Shown piece after piece: positions 31,886 through 39,915 of a stretch of 64,000 nucleotides of DNA; the first letter of the stretch is position 1, and the number at the start of each line of letters is the position of its first letter. Source of the stretch: Prado023 sp963788325. GTDB taxonomy: Bacteria > Actinomycetota > Actinomycetes > S36-B12 > CAIYMF01. The position numbers and the translations under genes were made by a program. The notes beneath the pieces were generated by a model. The model was not told where the DNA came from, did not search any database, and saw only the letters and a list, made by a program, of their open reading frames with translations. The stretch spans positions 62,001-126,000 of the forward strand of contig CAWBGJ010000012.1 in assembly GCA_963788325.1 (NCBI GenBank), read 5' to 3'.

Positions 31886-32812
31886 GTGAGCGCCGCGCCC
31901 CCCACGCATCTGGCCCGCCCGCCAGTGGCAGACCTGTGGCTGCTGGGCGTGGCGGTGCTGGCCATCTCCACCTCGGGCCCGCTGATCGCAGCCTGTACCG
32001 CCCCGGCCCTGGCGATCGCGTTCTGGCGCACGGCGTTGGGGTCGGCGGCCACCGCCGCGCTGGTCGCAGTCCGGCACCGCGCCGAGGTGCGTGCGCTGAC
32101 CCGCGCCCAGTGGCGGCTGATGGCATGGTCGGGGGTGCTGCTCGCCGCGCACTTCGCGACGTGGGTGCCCAGCCTGAGGTTCACGACGGTGGCGTCCTCG
32201 ACCGCACTTGTGGCGACCCAGCCTGTGTGGGCGGCGCTGATCGCGCGGCGGCGGGGCGTGCTGATCCCGCGGGCGGCGTGGGTGGGGATCTCGGTGTCGC
32301 TGGCCGGCGTTCTGCTGCTCACTGGGGTGGACTTCGCGTTGACGCCAAGGGCGCTGATCGGCGACGGGCTGGCACTTGCCGGGGCGATCCTCGCCGCGCT
32401 GTACGTGACCGTGGGGGAGCGGGTGCGCGCCAGCACCTCGAACCCGACGTACACGGCCATCTGCTACGCGGCCGCTGCCGTGGCGCTGCTGGCTCTGGTC
32501 GCGCTGCTGCGGGTGCCGTTGCTCGGCTTCAGCACCCGGGACTGGGTGCTGATCCTGGCGATCACCCTCGGCGCACAGTTGCTCGGGCACTCGGTGGTCA
32601 ACCGGGTGCTCGCCACGACTTCGGCCACCGTGGTGTCGTTGGCGATCCTGTTCGAGATGCCCGGTTCGACGTTGATCGCCGCGGGCTGGCTGGGGCAGAT
32701 CCCGCCCTGGCAGATCGTGCCGGCAGTGGTGCTGCTGTTCGCAGGGATCGCGCTGGTGATCCGCACCACGACCCGGCCCGGCGGTGCCCCCTCGGAGAGC
32801 CCGCCGACCTGA
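31886..32812 (+). CDS. EamA-family drug/metabolite transporter
   Basis: A 308-residue protein with about ten hydrophobic helices in two EamA halves: LWLLGVAVLAISTSGPLIAA, FWRTALGSAATAALVAVRHR, VASSTALVATQPVWAALIAR, WVGISVSLAGVLLLTGVDFA, ICYAAAAVALLALVALL, VVSLAILFEMPGSTLIAAGW, IVPAVVLLFAGIALVIRTTT. DMT-superfamily members export or import small metabolites; the substrate is unknown. GTG 31886 is supported by TAGGGT 7 nt upstream. Intact. Confidence 0.88.
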   Translation: MSAAPPTHLARPPVADLWLLGVAVLAISTSGPLIAACTAPALAIAFWRTALGSAATAALVAVRHRAEVRALTRAQWRLMAWSGVLLAAHFATWVPSLRFTTVASSTALVATQPVWAALIARRRGVLIPRAAWVGISVSLAGVLLLTGVDFALTPRALIGDGLALAGAILAALYVTVGERVRASTSNPTYTAICYAAAAVALLALVALLRVPLLGFSTRDWVLILAITLGAQLLGHSVVNRVLATTSATVVSLAILFEMPGSTLIAAGWLGQIPPWQIVPAVVLLFAGIALVIRTTTRPGGAPSESPPT

Positions 32813-32878
32813 GCCCGGTGGTTGCCGCGCCCCGAGCTGCAGCGCCGTGGGTCGCGCTCGTCGCGAGTCGCGCTCGGG

Positions 32879-33122
32879 CGGTGGCGGTCTCGGGCGGTGG
32901 CGGTGGCGGTCTCGGGCGGTGGCAGGAGCAGTCTGGCCCCGACCATGGTGGCGGCTTCAGCGTTCTGGTGCAGGGACCTGGCCCCGGTCCGGCTGGTGGC
33001 GCCGGATCCTGCCGCAGGATCGTTGGTCCTGCGGTTGCTCGTGTCGCCCCCGCCCGGGAACCGTCGTGCCGCTCGTGTCGCCCCCGCCCCCGGAAACGTC
33101 GTGCCGCTCGTGCCGCCCCCAG
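32879..33122. repeat. Two tandem-repeat blocks between converging genes
   Basis: Block one (about 32879-32930) repeats ggtggcggtctcgggc. Block two repeats a 34-35-bp unit starting gctcgtgtcgcccccgccc at 33037, 33071 and, partly, 33106. Together with their flanks they fill the 365-bp gap between the transporter and citE. No gene is seen there. Confidence 0.65.
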
Positions 33123-33177
33123 CCACCCAGATCCCTCCGCCCCCCGGCAGGCGCCGGGGAGCCGGGAGCGCCGTGCG

Positions 33178-34044
33178 TCAGCCCCCGAGGGCGACGATCG
33201 CCTCGTGGAACGCCAGGGTCCGCTCCGCCGAGGCCACGTGCAGGTTCTCGATCATCCGGCCGTTGTAGGTGACCACGCCCGACCCGCGGCCTGCCTCCCA
33301 CGCCGCGAGGATCCCCTGCGCGTCGGCGACGGCCTGCTCGGAGGGTGCGAACGCCTCGTTGGCCGGCCCGACCTGGCCCGGGTGGATCAGGGTCTTGCCG
33401 TCGAAGCCCATCTGGCGGCCCTGCGCGCACTCGGCGGTGAATCCCTCGGCGTTCTTCACGTCGTTGTAGACGCCGTCGAGGATCGCCTTGCCGGCCGCGC
33501 GCGCCGCGAGCAGCGCCAGTCCAAGGCCGGTCACCAGCGGCTGGCGGCCGGGCACGTGCTCGGCGTAGAGCTCCTTGGCCAGGTCGTTGGTGCCCATCAC
33601 CAGCACCGAGAGGCGCTCAGACGCCGCAGCGATCTCGGCCGCCCGCAGCATCGCGATCGGGGTCTCGACCATCGCCCACAGCGTGGTGTGCGCCGGTGCG
33701 CCGTGCGCCTGCATCGCGGCCACGAGCGCCCGCACCGCCTCGGCGGAGTCCACCTTCGGCACAACGATCGCGTCCGGCCCGGCGGCACACGCCGCGGCCA
33801 TGTCCTCGTCGTGCCACTGGGTGTCGGCCCCGTTGATCCGGATGGTCAGCTCGCGCCGGCCGTACTCGCCGGAGCTCGCAGCGGCACAGGCGGCGTCCCG
33901 CGCGGACGGCTTGGCATCCGGGGCGACTGCGTCCTCGAGGTCGAGGATGAGCCCGTCGCACGCGATCGTCTTGGCCTTCTCCAATGCGCGGTCGTTCGAG
34001 CTCGGCATGTAGAGCACCGACCGGCGCGGGCGCAGCGAGGTCAT
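33178..34044 (-). CDS. CitE-like HpcH/HpaI-family CoA-ester lyase or thioesterase
   Basis: 288 residues: RRSVLYMPSSNDRALEKAKT, DGLILDLEDAVAPDAK, IRINGADTQWHDEDMAAA, AIVVPKVDSAEAVRALVAA, LWAMVETPIAMLRAAEIAAA, MGTNDLAKELYAEHVPGRQP and MGFDGKTLIHPGQVGPANEA. This is the CitE/Mcl TIM barrel that binds Mg2+ and a CoA ester. The size and the pairing with a longer Mcl-type gene resemble (3S)-malyl-CoA thioesterase or citramalyl-CoA lyase. The start codon overlaps the stop of the upstream Mcl-type gene (ATGA), so the two are co-translated. The exact substrate is unproven. Intact. Confidence 0.82.
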   Translation of the reverse strand: MTSLRPRRSVLYMPSSNDRALEKAKTIACDGLILDLEDAVAPDAKPSARDAACAAASSGEYGRRELTIRINGADTQWHDEDMAAACAAGPDAIVVPKVDSAEAVRALVAAMQAHGAPAHTTLWAMVETPIAMLRAAEIAAASERLSVLVMGTNDLAKELYAEHVPGRQPLVTGLGLALLAARAAGKAILDGVYNDVKNAEGFTAECAQGRQMGFDGKTLIHPGQVGPANEAFAPSEQAVADAQGILAAWEAGRGSGVVTYNGRMIENLHVASAERTLAFHEAIVALGG

Positions 34045-35114
34045 GCGGGCACCTCGATCGCCTCGTAGGCCGCACGCAGCTCGGGGTCGATCTCGGCCAG
34101 CTGCTCGGCCAGGGCCACCATCACCAGGCACTGCTTGAGCGAGGCGTCGTCCTCCATCTTGCCGTCGAGCATGACAGCTCCGGTGCCGTCGCCCATCGCG
34201 GCCACGACCCGCCGCGCGTGCGTGATGTCGGGCACGCTCGGGGCGAACACCCGGTTGGCGATCGCGATCTGCTTGGGGTGCAGCGTCCAGGTGCCCACGC
34301 AGCCGAGCAGGAACGCGTTGCGGAACTGGTCCTCGCAGGCGACCACGTCGGCGATGTCGCCGAACGGTCCGTAGTACGGGTAGATCCCGTGGGTGGCGCA
34401 CGCGTCGACCATCCGGGCGATCGTGTAGTGCCACAGGTCCTGTTGGAACGTCGCGCGGGGGCCCTCGATGTCGCCGCCCACCGGGTCCTGGCGCACGAGG
34501 TAGCCGGGGTGCCCGCCGCCCACGCGCGTGGTCTTCATCCGGCGGTCCGCGGCCAGGTCGGCCGGGCCCAGCGAGAGCCCCTGCATGCGTGGACTCGCGG
34601 CGCAGATCTCCTCCACGTTGGCCACGCCGCGCGCGGTCTCCAGGATCGCGTGGATCAGGATCGGGCGGGTCAGCCCGGCCTTGGCCTCCAACTGCGCCAG
34701 GATCCGGTCGACGTAGTGGATGTCCTCCGCGCCCTGCACCTTGGGCACCATGATCACGTCGAGCTTGTCGCCGATCGCGGGCACCAGGGTCGTCAGGTCG
34801 TCGAGCACCCAGGGGCTGTCCAGGGCGTTGATCCGGGTCCACAGCTGGGTGGGGCCGAAGTCGGTCTCCTGCGCGATGCGGACCAGGCCCTCGCGGGCGG
34901 CGACCTTGCGGTCGGCCTTCACCGCGTCCTCGAGGTTGCCCAGCAGCACGTCGACGGTGCCGACCATGCCGGGCACCTTCCCGGCCATCTTCTCGTTGCT
35001 CGGGTCGAAGAAGTGGATAGCGCGCGAGGGGCGCGCGGGGATCTCGGTCAGCGGCGTGGGCGCGCCCACGGCCAGGGGGCGGAAGAAGTCCTTGGGGCTC
35101 TTGGTGGCAGACAT
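34041..35114 (-). CDS. Malyl-CoA / beta-methylmalyl-CoA lyase-like (HpcH/HpaI family)
   Basis: 357 residues beginning SATKSPKDFFRPLAVGAPTP, then SRAIHFFDPSNEKMAGKVPG, VDVLLGNLEDAVKADRKVAA (metal-binding ED), WTRINALDSPWVLDDLTTLV, DVIMVPKVQGAEDIHYVDRI, IHAILETARGVANVEEICA, LSLGPADLAADRRMKTTRVG and GCVGTWTLHPKQIAIANRVF. It is most like L-malyl-CoA/beta-methylmalyl-CoA lyases of the ethylmalonyl-CoA pathway (glyoxylate plus acetyl- or propionyl-CoA). ATG 35114 has TACCGT 7 nt upstream (leaderless). It overlaps citE by ATGA. Intact. Confidence 0.82.
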   Translation of the reverse strand: MSATKSPKDFFRPLAVGAPTPLTEIPARPSRAIHFFDPSNEKMAGKVPGMVGTVDVLLGNLEDAVKADRKVAAREGLVRIAQETDFGPTQLWTRINALDSPWVLDDLTTLVPAIGDKLDVIMVPKVQGAEDIHYVDRILAQLEAKAGLTRPILIHAILETARGVANVEEICAASPRMQGLSLGPADLAADRRMKTTRVGGGHPGYLVRQDPVGGDIEGPRATFQQDLWHYTIARMVDACATHGIYPYYGPFGDIADVVACEDQFRNAFLLGCVGTWTLHPKQIAIANRVFAPSVPDITHARRVVAAMGDGTGAVMLDGKMEDDASLKQCLVMVALAEQLAEIDPELRAAYEAIEVPA

Positions 35115-35121
35115 GCTTCGC

Positions 35122-35127
35122 ACGGTA
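35122..35127 (-). promoter_or_regulatory. -10 box for a leaderless start of the malyl-CoA-lyase-like gene
   Basis: TACCGT on the minus strand, 7 nt before ATG 35114. Confidence 0.4.
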
Positions 35128-35170
35128 GCAAGGTGGGTATCGCGAGCCGTTGCGGGGGCCGCTGCCTGAT

Positions 35171-35217
35171 CCGTGTGTACGGAATCCAGCATCTGATTGT
35201 CGATTCCGTGCACACGG
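35171..35217. repeat. Long palindromic repeat, copy 2 (16-bp arms, one mismatch)
   Basis: ccgtgtgtacggaatc (35171-35186) and gattccgtgcacacgg (35202-35217) with a 15-nt loop. It has the same arm sequence as the palindrome at 31293-31344. It lies between the cation efflux gene and the malyl-CoA-lyase-like gene, both on the minus strand. Confidence 0.8.
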
Positions 35218-35286
35218 AGCGAGCGGGCAGGGCGTGCTCCGGCCGCAGGTGCTGGGCGGGGAGCCGCGGCGCGGGCGGTGCCAGGC

Positions 35287-36234
35287 TCAGGTGTCGTTCC
35301 AGATGTCCTCGTCAGGGATGGTGATCCCGCCCGAGGGCTGGTCCTGCCAGGCCCGCGGGTCCTCGATCGGCTCCAGGTGTGTGGCGACCACGCTGTCGGG
35401 CAGTGCCTCGCGGATCCCGTCCTCGACGGCCTCGAGCAGGTCGTGGCCCTGCGTGACCGTCCACTCCCCGGGCACCAGCACGTGGAACGACACGAACCGC
35501 GCGCGGCCCGACTCGCGTGTCTGCAGCGCGTGGAAGCGCACGTCCGCGCGCTGATGACGCTGGAGAACCTCGACGATCAGGGCGTTCTCCTCCTCGGGCA
35601 ACGAGGCGTCCAACAGGCCCATTGCCGAACTGCCGATCAGCCGCAGCCCGGTGAACACGATGTTCACCGCCACGATCAGCGCGATGATCGGGTCCAGCAC
35701 CAACCAACCGGAGATGCCCACCAGCAGGACCGCGATCACCACCCCGGCCGAGGTCCACACATCGGTCATCAGGTGCTTGGCGTCGGCCTGGAGCACGATC
35801 GAGCGGTGCCGACGCCCGGCGCGCATCAGGAACGTGGCGACGGCGAAGTTCAGCACGGAGGCGAGCACGGAGATGGCCAGGCCCACGCCCAGGGACTCCA
35901 GCGGCTGCGGGTCGAAGCAGCCGGGGGATCGCGGTGAGCATGATCGCCCCGGCAGCGACCAGGATCATGATCCCCTCGAACAGCGCGGAGAAGTACTCCG
36001 CCTTGCTCAGGCCGAAGTGGTGGCGCTCGTTGCCGGGCTTGGCTGCCGCCTTGAGCGCCACGAGCGCGACCACGCCGGCCACGATGTTGACCGTGGACTC
36101 CAGGGCGTCGGACAGCAGACCCACCGAATCGGTCAGCCCGTAGGCGGCGAGCTTGAGCGCGAAGACCACCAGGCCGCGCAGATCGACAGCCAGGCGTACT
36201 TGGAGAGGTCCTTGGGCGTGTGCACGGCGCACAT
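35287..36234 (-). CDS. Cation diffusion facilitator (CDF) family efflux protein (two frameshifts)
   Basis: ATG 36234 gives MCAVHTPKDLSKYAWLSI. After a frame change near 36180 it reads RGLVVFALKLAAYGLTDSVG and LLSDALESTVNIVAGVVALV (first metal-site helix), then HHFGLSKAEYFSALFEGIMI. After a second change near 35925 it reads ISVLASVLNFAVATFLMRAG, VLQADAKHLMTDVWTSAGVV (HxxxD metal site) and WLVLDPIIALIVAVNIVFTG. A cytoplasmic C-terminal domain ends FHALQTRESGRARFVSFHV. It exports divalent cations (Zn, Fe, Co or Cd) in exchange for protons; the specificity cannot be read. Confidence 0.88.
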
Positions 36235-36445
36235 CCTGCCATTGCCTCGGACGAGTTGCCCCCAGCGTGCGTGGTCGGCCCTCGTCGCGCCCTGGATCAC
36301 CCCTGCCGCGCCCTGGACCGTCCTGCCCAGCGCGTCCTGGGTCTCCCCGTCACGCCCAACCGGGTACGGCCCACCCGCTGTGCGGAATCCCCCCAGCCCA
36401 GGGGATACTGGCCAGTAACAAAGCACCGTCAACGATGGAGGGACC

Positions 36446-37651
36446 ATGGCGCGCCTTGCCCAGACCGAGGGCCTGACCGAAGACCAGCGCGAGATCCTGG
36501 CTGCGGTCCGCGAGTTCGTGAACAACGAGATCATCCCCAACGCCCAGGAGCTCGAGCACTCCGACACCTACCCCACCGAGATCGTCGAGGGCATGAAGGA
36601 GATGGGGATCTTCGGCCTGATGATCCCCGAGGAGTACGGCGGCCTCGGCGAGAGCCTGCTGACCTACGCGCTGTGCGTCGAGGAGATCGCGCGCGGCTGG
36701 ATGAGCGTCAGCGGCATCATCAACACGCACTTCATCGTGACCTACATGATCATGCAGCACGGCACCGACGAGCAGAAGGCCAAGTACCTGCCGCGGTTGG
36801 CCACCGGCGAGATCCGCGGTTCGTTCTCGATGTCCGAGCCGCACTGCGGGTCCGACGTCGCGGCGATCACCTCCAAGGGCACCCCGGACGGGGCCGGGGG
36901 CTACAAGCTCACCGGCCAGAAGATGTGGCTGACCAACGGTGGCTCGTCCTCGCTCGTGGCCGTGCTCGTGCGGACTGACGCCGACGCGGCCGAGGGCGCA
37001 TCGGTGTACCGCAAGATGTCGACGTTCCTCATCGAGAAGCCGGCTGGGTTCGGCGAGGTCCTGCCCGGGCTGACCATCCCCGGCAAGATCGACAAGATGG
37101 GCTACAAGGGTGTGGACACCACCGAGCTCATCATGGACGACTTCGTCCTCGGCGCCGACGAACTTCTCGGCGGGACGCCCGGCAAGGGCTTCTACCAGAT
37201 GATGGACGGCGTCGAGGTGGGCCGGGTCAACGTGGCCGCGCGCGCCTGCGGGTTGTCGGTGCGCGCCTTCGAACTCGGCGTCGAGTACGCCCAGCAGCGC
37301 CACACCTTCGGCAAGGCGATCGCCGAGCACCAGGCTGTGTCCTTCCGGCTGGCCGACATGGCCGTCAAGGTCGAGGCCGCTCACCAGATGATGGTCCGCG
37401 CCGCGCGCAAGAAGGACTCCGGCGAGCGCAACGACCTCGAGGCCGGCATGGCCAAGTACCTGGCAAGCGAGTACTGCAAGGAGGTCGTCGAGGACTCGTT
37501 CCGGATCCACGGTGGCTACGGCTACGCCAAGGAGTACGAGATCGAGCGGCTCTACCGCGAGGCCCCGATGCTGCTGATCGGCGAGGGCACCGCAGACATC
37601 CAGCGGATGATCATCGCCCGCCGGCTGCTCGAGGACTACAAGCTGCGCTGA
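36446..37651 (+). CDS. Acyl-CoA dehydrogenase, candidate methylsuccinyl-CoA dehydrogenase
   Basis: A 401-residue flavoprotein: TEDQREILAAVREFVNNEII, LMIPEEYGGLGESLLTYALC, RGSFSMSEPHCGSDVAAITS (FAD/substrate loop), KLTGQKMWLTNGGSSSLVAV, YAQQRHTFGKAIAEHQAVSF, FRIHGGYGYAKEYEIERLYR and LLIGEGTADIQRMIIARRLL (catalytic Glu). It strongly resembles the acyl-CoA dehydrogenase found with CitE/Mcl genes in Streptomyces ethylmalonyl-CoA loci, from memory. ATG 36446 follows ggaggg. Two HpcH-family genes lie 1.3-3.3 kb away, but no ccr or ecm is in the window, so the pathway assignment is inference. Intact. Confidence 0.88.
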   Translation: MARLAQTEGLTEDQREILAAVREFVNNEIIPNAQELEHSDTYPTEIVEGMKEMGIFGLMIPEEYGGLGESLLTYALCVEEIARGWMSVSGIINTHFIVTYMIMQHGTDEQKAKYLPRLATGEIRGSFSMSEPHCGSDVAAITSKGTPDGAGGYKLTGQKMWLTNGGSSSLVAVLVRTDADAAEGASVYRKMSTFLIEKPAGFGEVLPGLTIPGKIDKMGYKGVDTTELIMDDFVLGADELLGGTPGKGFYQMMDGVEVGRVNVAARACGLSVRAFELGVEYAQQRHTFGKAIAEHQAVSFRLADMAVKVEAAHQMMVRAARKKDSGERNDLEAGMAKYLASEYCKEVVEDSFRIHGGYGYAKEYEIERLYREAPMLLIGEGTADIQRMIIARRLLEDYKLR

Positions 37652-37663
37652 GCGTCGATCGGT

Positions 37664-37710
37664 CTGCGTAATCGATTCGGCCCGGGAGGTGGGCCGAATC
37701 GACTACGCAG
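37664..37710. terminator. 20-bp-arm palindrome after the acyl-CoA dehydrogenase
   Basis: ctgcgtaatcgattcggccc (37664-37683) and gggccgaatcgactacgcag (37691-37710) with a 7-nt loop; one arm mismatch. It begins 13 bp after the stop codon, so a terminator is likely, though no T-run follows. It resembles the palindromes at 31.3 and 35.2 kb in build (gattc core) but has different arms. Confidence 0.65.
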
Positions 37711-37857
37711 GCTGCGCGGGAGGCTCCGCACGGGACGGTACGGCGCAACGCCGCGCCGCGCCGTTGGTGGGCATCGGATGCAAGATCACCCCGGCTGGGG
37801 CATCATTCGCATGGACGGCGCCCATTGGCGGCCACACGCAGGAGGGGGCGCACCCGC

Positions 37858-38958
37858 ATGGCGCTGATGCTCGACGTGATTCACGGCGACGAGGAGATCA
37901 GCCTCGATGAGGCGCTGCTGACCCAGGCGGAGAGCTGCGGCGCGCAGGGATCGCCGCTCTCGCACGACCTGCTGACCGCATTTCGGGACTCGACCCGGGC
38001 TGATGGTCCGCTGGCCCCGATGCTGGCCGGGCACCAGACCGTGCGCGGCGGTGACCTGATCGGCCTGCGCCTGCTGGCCGCGGCGCACCGGCTGGTGCTC
38101 TCGCGTCGGGCGCCCGGGCTGGCGATCTTCTTCCCCACCGTGGGTGGGACGGTCCCTGCCGACCTTGCAAGCCGGGCGGCCCTCGGCCGTGCGGCCGTTG
38201 AGACACTCCTGACCCACCCGGAGGTCGTGCGCACCACGTTGGGTCGCATCCCGCAGACCAACGAGACCGGTCGGGCGCAGCCGCTGCGGGGCGCGTTGGC
38301 GCGCGTCTCGGCCGCCCACGGCCAGCCGATCCGCCTGCACGAGTTGGCCGCGTCCGCTGGGCTGAACCTGCGGGCTGACGTGATGCCCTGGGCACACGTG
38401 CCGATGGCCACGCGGGTGGAGATCGTGGAGCGGGCTGGGTGCGACCTGCGGCCGCTGGACATCGGGGTCGCCGAGGACCGGCTGACACTGGCGTCCTACA
38501 TCTGGGGCGATGACCTCACGAGGTTCGAGCGCCTGCGCTCGGCGTTCGCTCTGGCCCATCGCATCCCGGCGCGGGTCGAGGCGACGGGCGCCAAGGAGTA
38601 CGTGGCCGCGCTGGCCAATGCCGACCAGGTGCCTGGCCAGACACTGGTGATCTGGCACTCAGCGACCTGGTTCTACCTGGAGCGATCGGCTCGGTTGGAG
38701 CTGCGCTCGGCGATCAGGCGGCTGGCCTCCCGGGCGACTGCGTCCACCCCGCTGGTGCACGTCTCCTGGGAGTGGAAGCGGGACGCCCCGGAACCTGCTC
38801 GGTCCTACGCCCTGGTCGGCCGGTCCTGGCCCGCGGCCGGGGCATGGGCGCCGTGGCGACCGGGCACTCCGGTCCAGCTGGGCTCCGGGCCGGCGCACGG
38901 GATGCCCATGCGGTGGGCCGAGCCCAAGCCGCTGGCCAGCGATCCGCTGGAGTCCTGA
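37858..38958 (+). CDS. DUF2332 family protein
   Basis: 366 residues: AESCGAQGSPLSHDLLTAFR, LLAAAHRLVLSRRAPGLAIF, LLTHPEVVRTTLGRIPQTNE, RIHELAASAGLNLRAD-like IRLHELAASAGLNLRADVMP, EDRLTLASYIWGDDLTRFER and LVIWHSATWFYLERSARLE. This matches the actinobacterial DUF2332 family; the ELAASAGLNLR segment resembles a methyltransferase-type glycine-poor motif, but no function is established. ATG 37858 was chosen; ggaggggg lies about 12 nt before it. Intact and apparently monocistronic, following a strong palindrome. Confidence 0.8.
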   Translation: MALMLDVIHGDEEISLDEALLTQAESCGAQGSPLSHDLLTAFRDSTRADGPLAPMLAGHQTVRGGDLIGLRLLAAAHRLVLSRRAPGLAIFFPTVGGTVPADLASRAALGRAAVETLLTHPEVVRTTLGRIPQTNETGRAQPLRGALARVSAAHGQPIRLHELAASAGLNLRADVMPWAHVPMATRVEIVERAGCDLRPLDIGVAEDRLTLASYIWGDDLTRFERLRSAFALAHRIPARVEATGAKEYVAALANADQVPGQTLVIWHSATWFYLERSARLELRSAIRRLASRATASTPLVHVSWEWKRDAPEPARSYALVGRSWPAAGAWAPWRPGTPVQLGSGPAHGMPMRWAEPKPLASDPLES

Positions 38959-39155
38959 ACAGGTCCGGGGCCCATCCCTGTCCTGCGCGCGGCGGGGTCC
39001 TGATCCTCATCTCCCGGTCTGACTCATCGCTCGCATCGGCCCAGTCGGCGACCCGATGACGCACGGCGTCACAGCCACCGCGCCCTGGCTCGTGACCCGC
39101 GCGACTCATCGGGGCCGCTTGCAGGTGCAGAGGGGGCACAGGTGGTTCAGGGGGT

Positions 39156-39328
39156 AACTTCGCCGACTCGTGGTTGAAAGACCCCGGGTGTGCTGCCGGT
39201 CAGGCCAAGCTTGCGCATCGAGTGGTTGAACCGGGCCCGGCTCGGGCAGGCCTTTCGACCACGACGCGCGCAAAGTTGCAGGTGGGTGCTCCCGCGGAAC
39301 GCCTTTCGACCACAAGGTGCGCAAGCTT
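39156..39328. repeat. Repeat family A: two inverted then two direct copies
   Basis: Copies at 39156-39180 and 39207-39230 (inverted) and at 39253-39277 and 39302-39328 (direct). Shared word: tttcRaccac followed after 6-7 nt by gcgcaaRStt. The arrangement allows large hairpins. They occupy the 488-bp gene-free stretch 38959-39446 between two converging genes; no gene is seen in it. Confidence 0.7.
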
Positions 39329-39446
39329 CGAGGTCAGGTCGCGGCTTCGGCAGGAATCGGCAATGGATCGGCGATTCCGATGGCCCACGAAGCATGCGCT
39401 GGTGCGCTGACAGGGGGTCTCGGCCTGCCCCGCGGACGCGGCGTAA

Positions 39447-39872
39447 CTAGCGCGCGGCAGGCGGGGAGTCCGCGGCATCGATCCCGGGCCGGTCGGCTCC
39501 CGTCGGCGTCGGCAGATCGAGCCAGACCACCTTGATCGGGCCGCGCAGGCGCCACCCCCACCGCGTGGACAGCTTCTCGACGAGTTCCATCCCGCGGCCG
39601 CCCTCGTCGGTGGCTGCGGCTTGACGACGCAGGGGCACGACATCGGCGGCGCAGTCGCAGACCTCAAGACGCAGGTAGCCGTCGCGGACGTAGGCGCGCA
39701 CGTCGATCGGGCCGTTCGCGTGCTTGATGGCGTTGGTCACGAGCTCGGAGGCCAGTAGCTGGGCGTCGTCGGTGATCTGCGACAGTTGCGCCTTGGTCAG
39801 GAAGCGGTCGATCGCTCGACGAGCTTCGCGGGGGGCCTGCACTGTGTTCTGGAGAATTTCGTGCAGTGCCAT
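39447..39872 (-). CDS. RsbW-like anti-sigma factor / serine kinase (HATPase_c_2)
   Basis: 141 residues: ALHEILQNTVQAPREARRAI, the N-box ASELVTNAIKHANGPIDVRA and the G-box region EGGRGMELVEKLSTRWGWRL, then KVVWLDLPTP. This GHKL ATPase domain is typical of stand-alone anti-sigma regulatory kinases of actinobacteria, which bind an anti-anti-sigma partner in the cytoplasm. No sigma factor or STAS-domain partner lies nearby, so its target is unknown. ATG 39872 was chosen because it gives the normal family length. Intact. Confidence 0.85.
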   Translation of the reverse strand: MALHEILQNTVQAPREARRAIDRFLTKAQLSQITDDAQLLASELVTNAIKHANGPIDVRAYVRDGYLRLEVCDCAADVVPLRRQAAATDEGGRGMELVEKLSTRWGWRLRGPIKVVWLDLPTPTGADRPGIDAADSPPAAR

Positions 39873-39915
39873 GCGCCAGCCTTACCCATTCCCGCGGTGC
39901 TTCACACGTTCAAGA

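Noticed and set aside
39147..39395. An 82-codon minus-strand frame in the repeat-rich stretch after DUF2332
   Set aside because: It is produced by the family-A repeats and has no start signal or domain.
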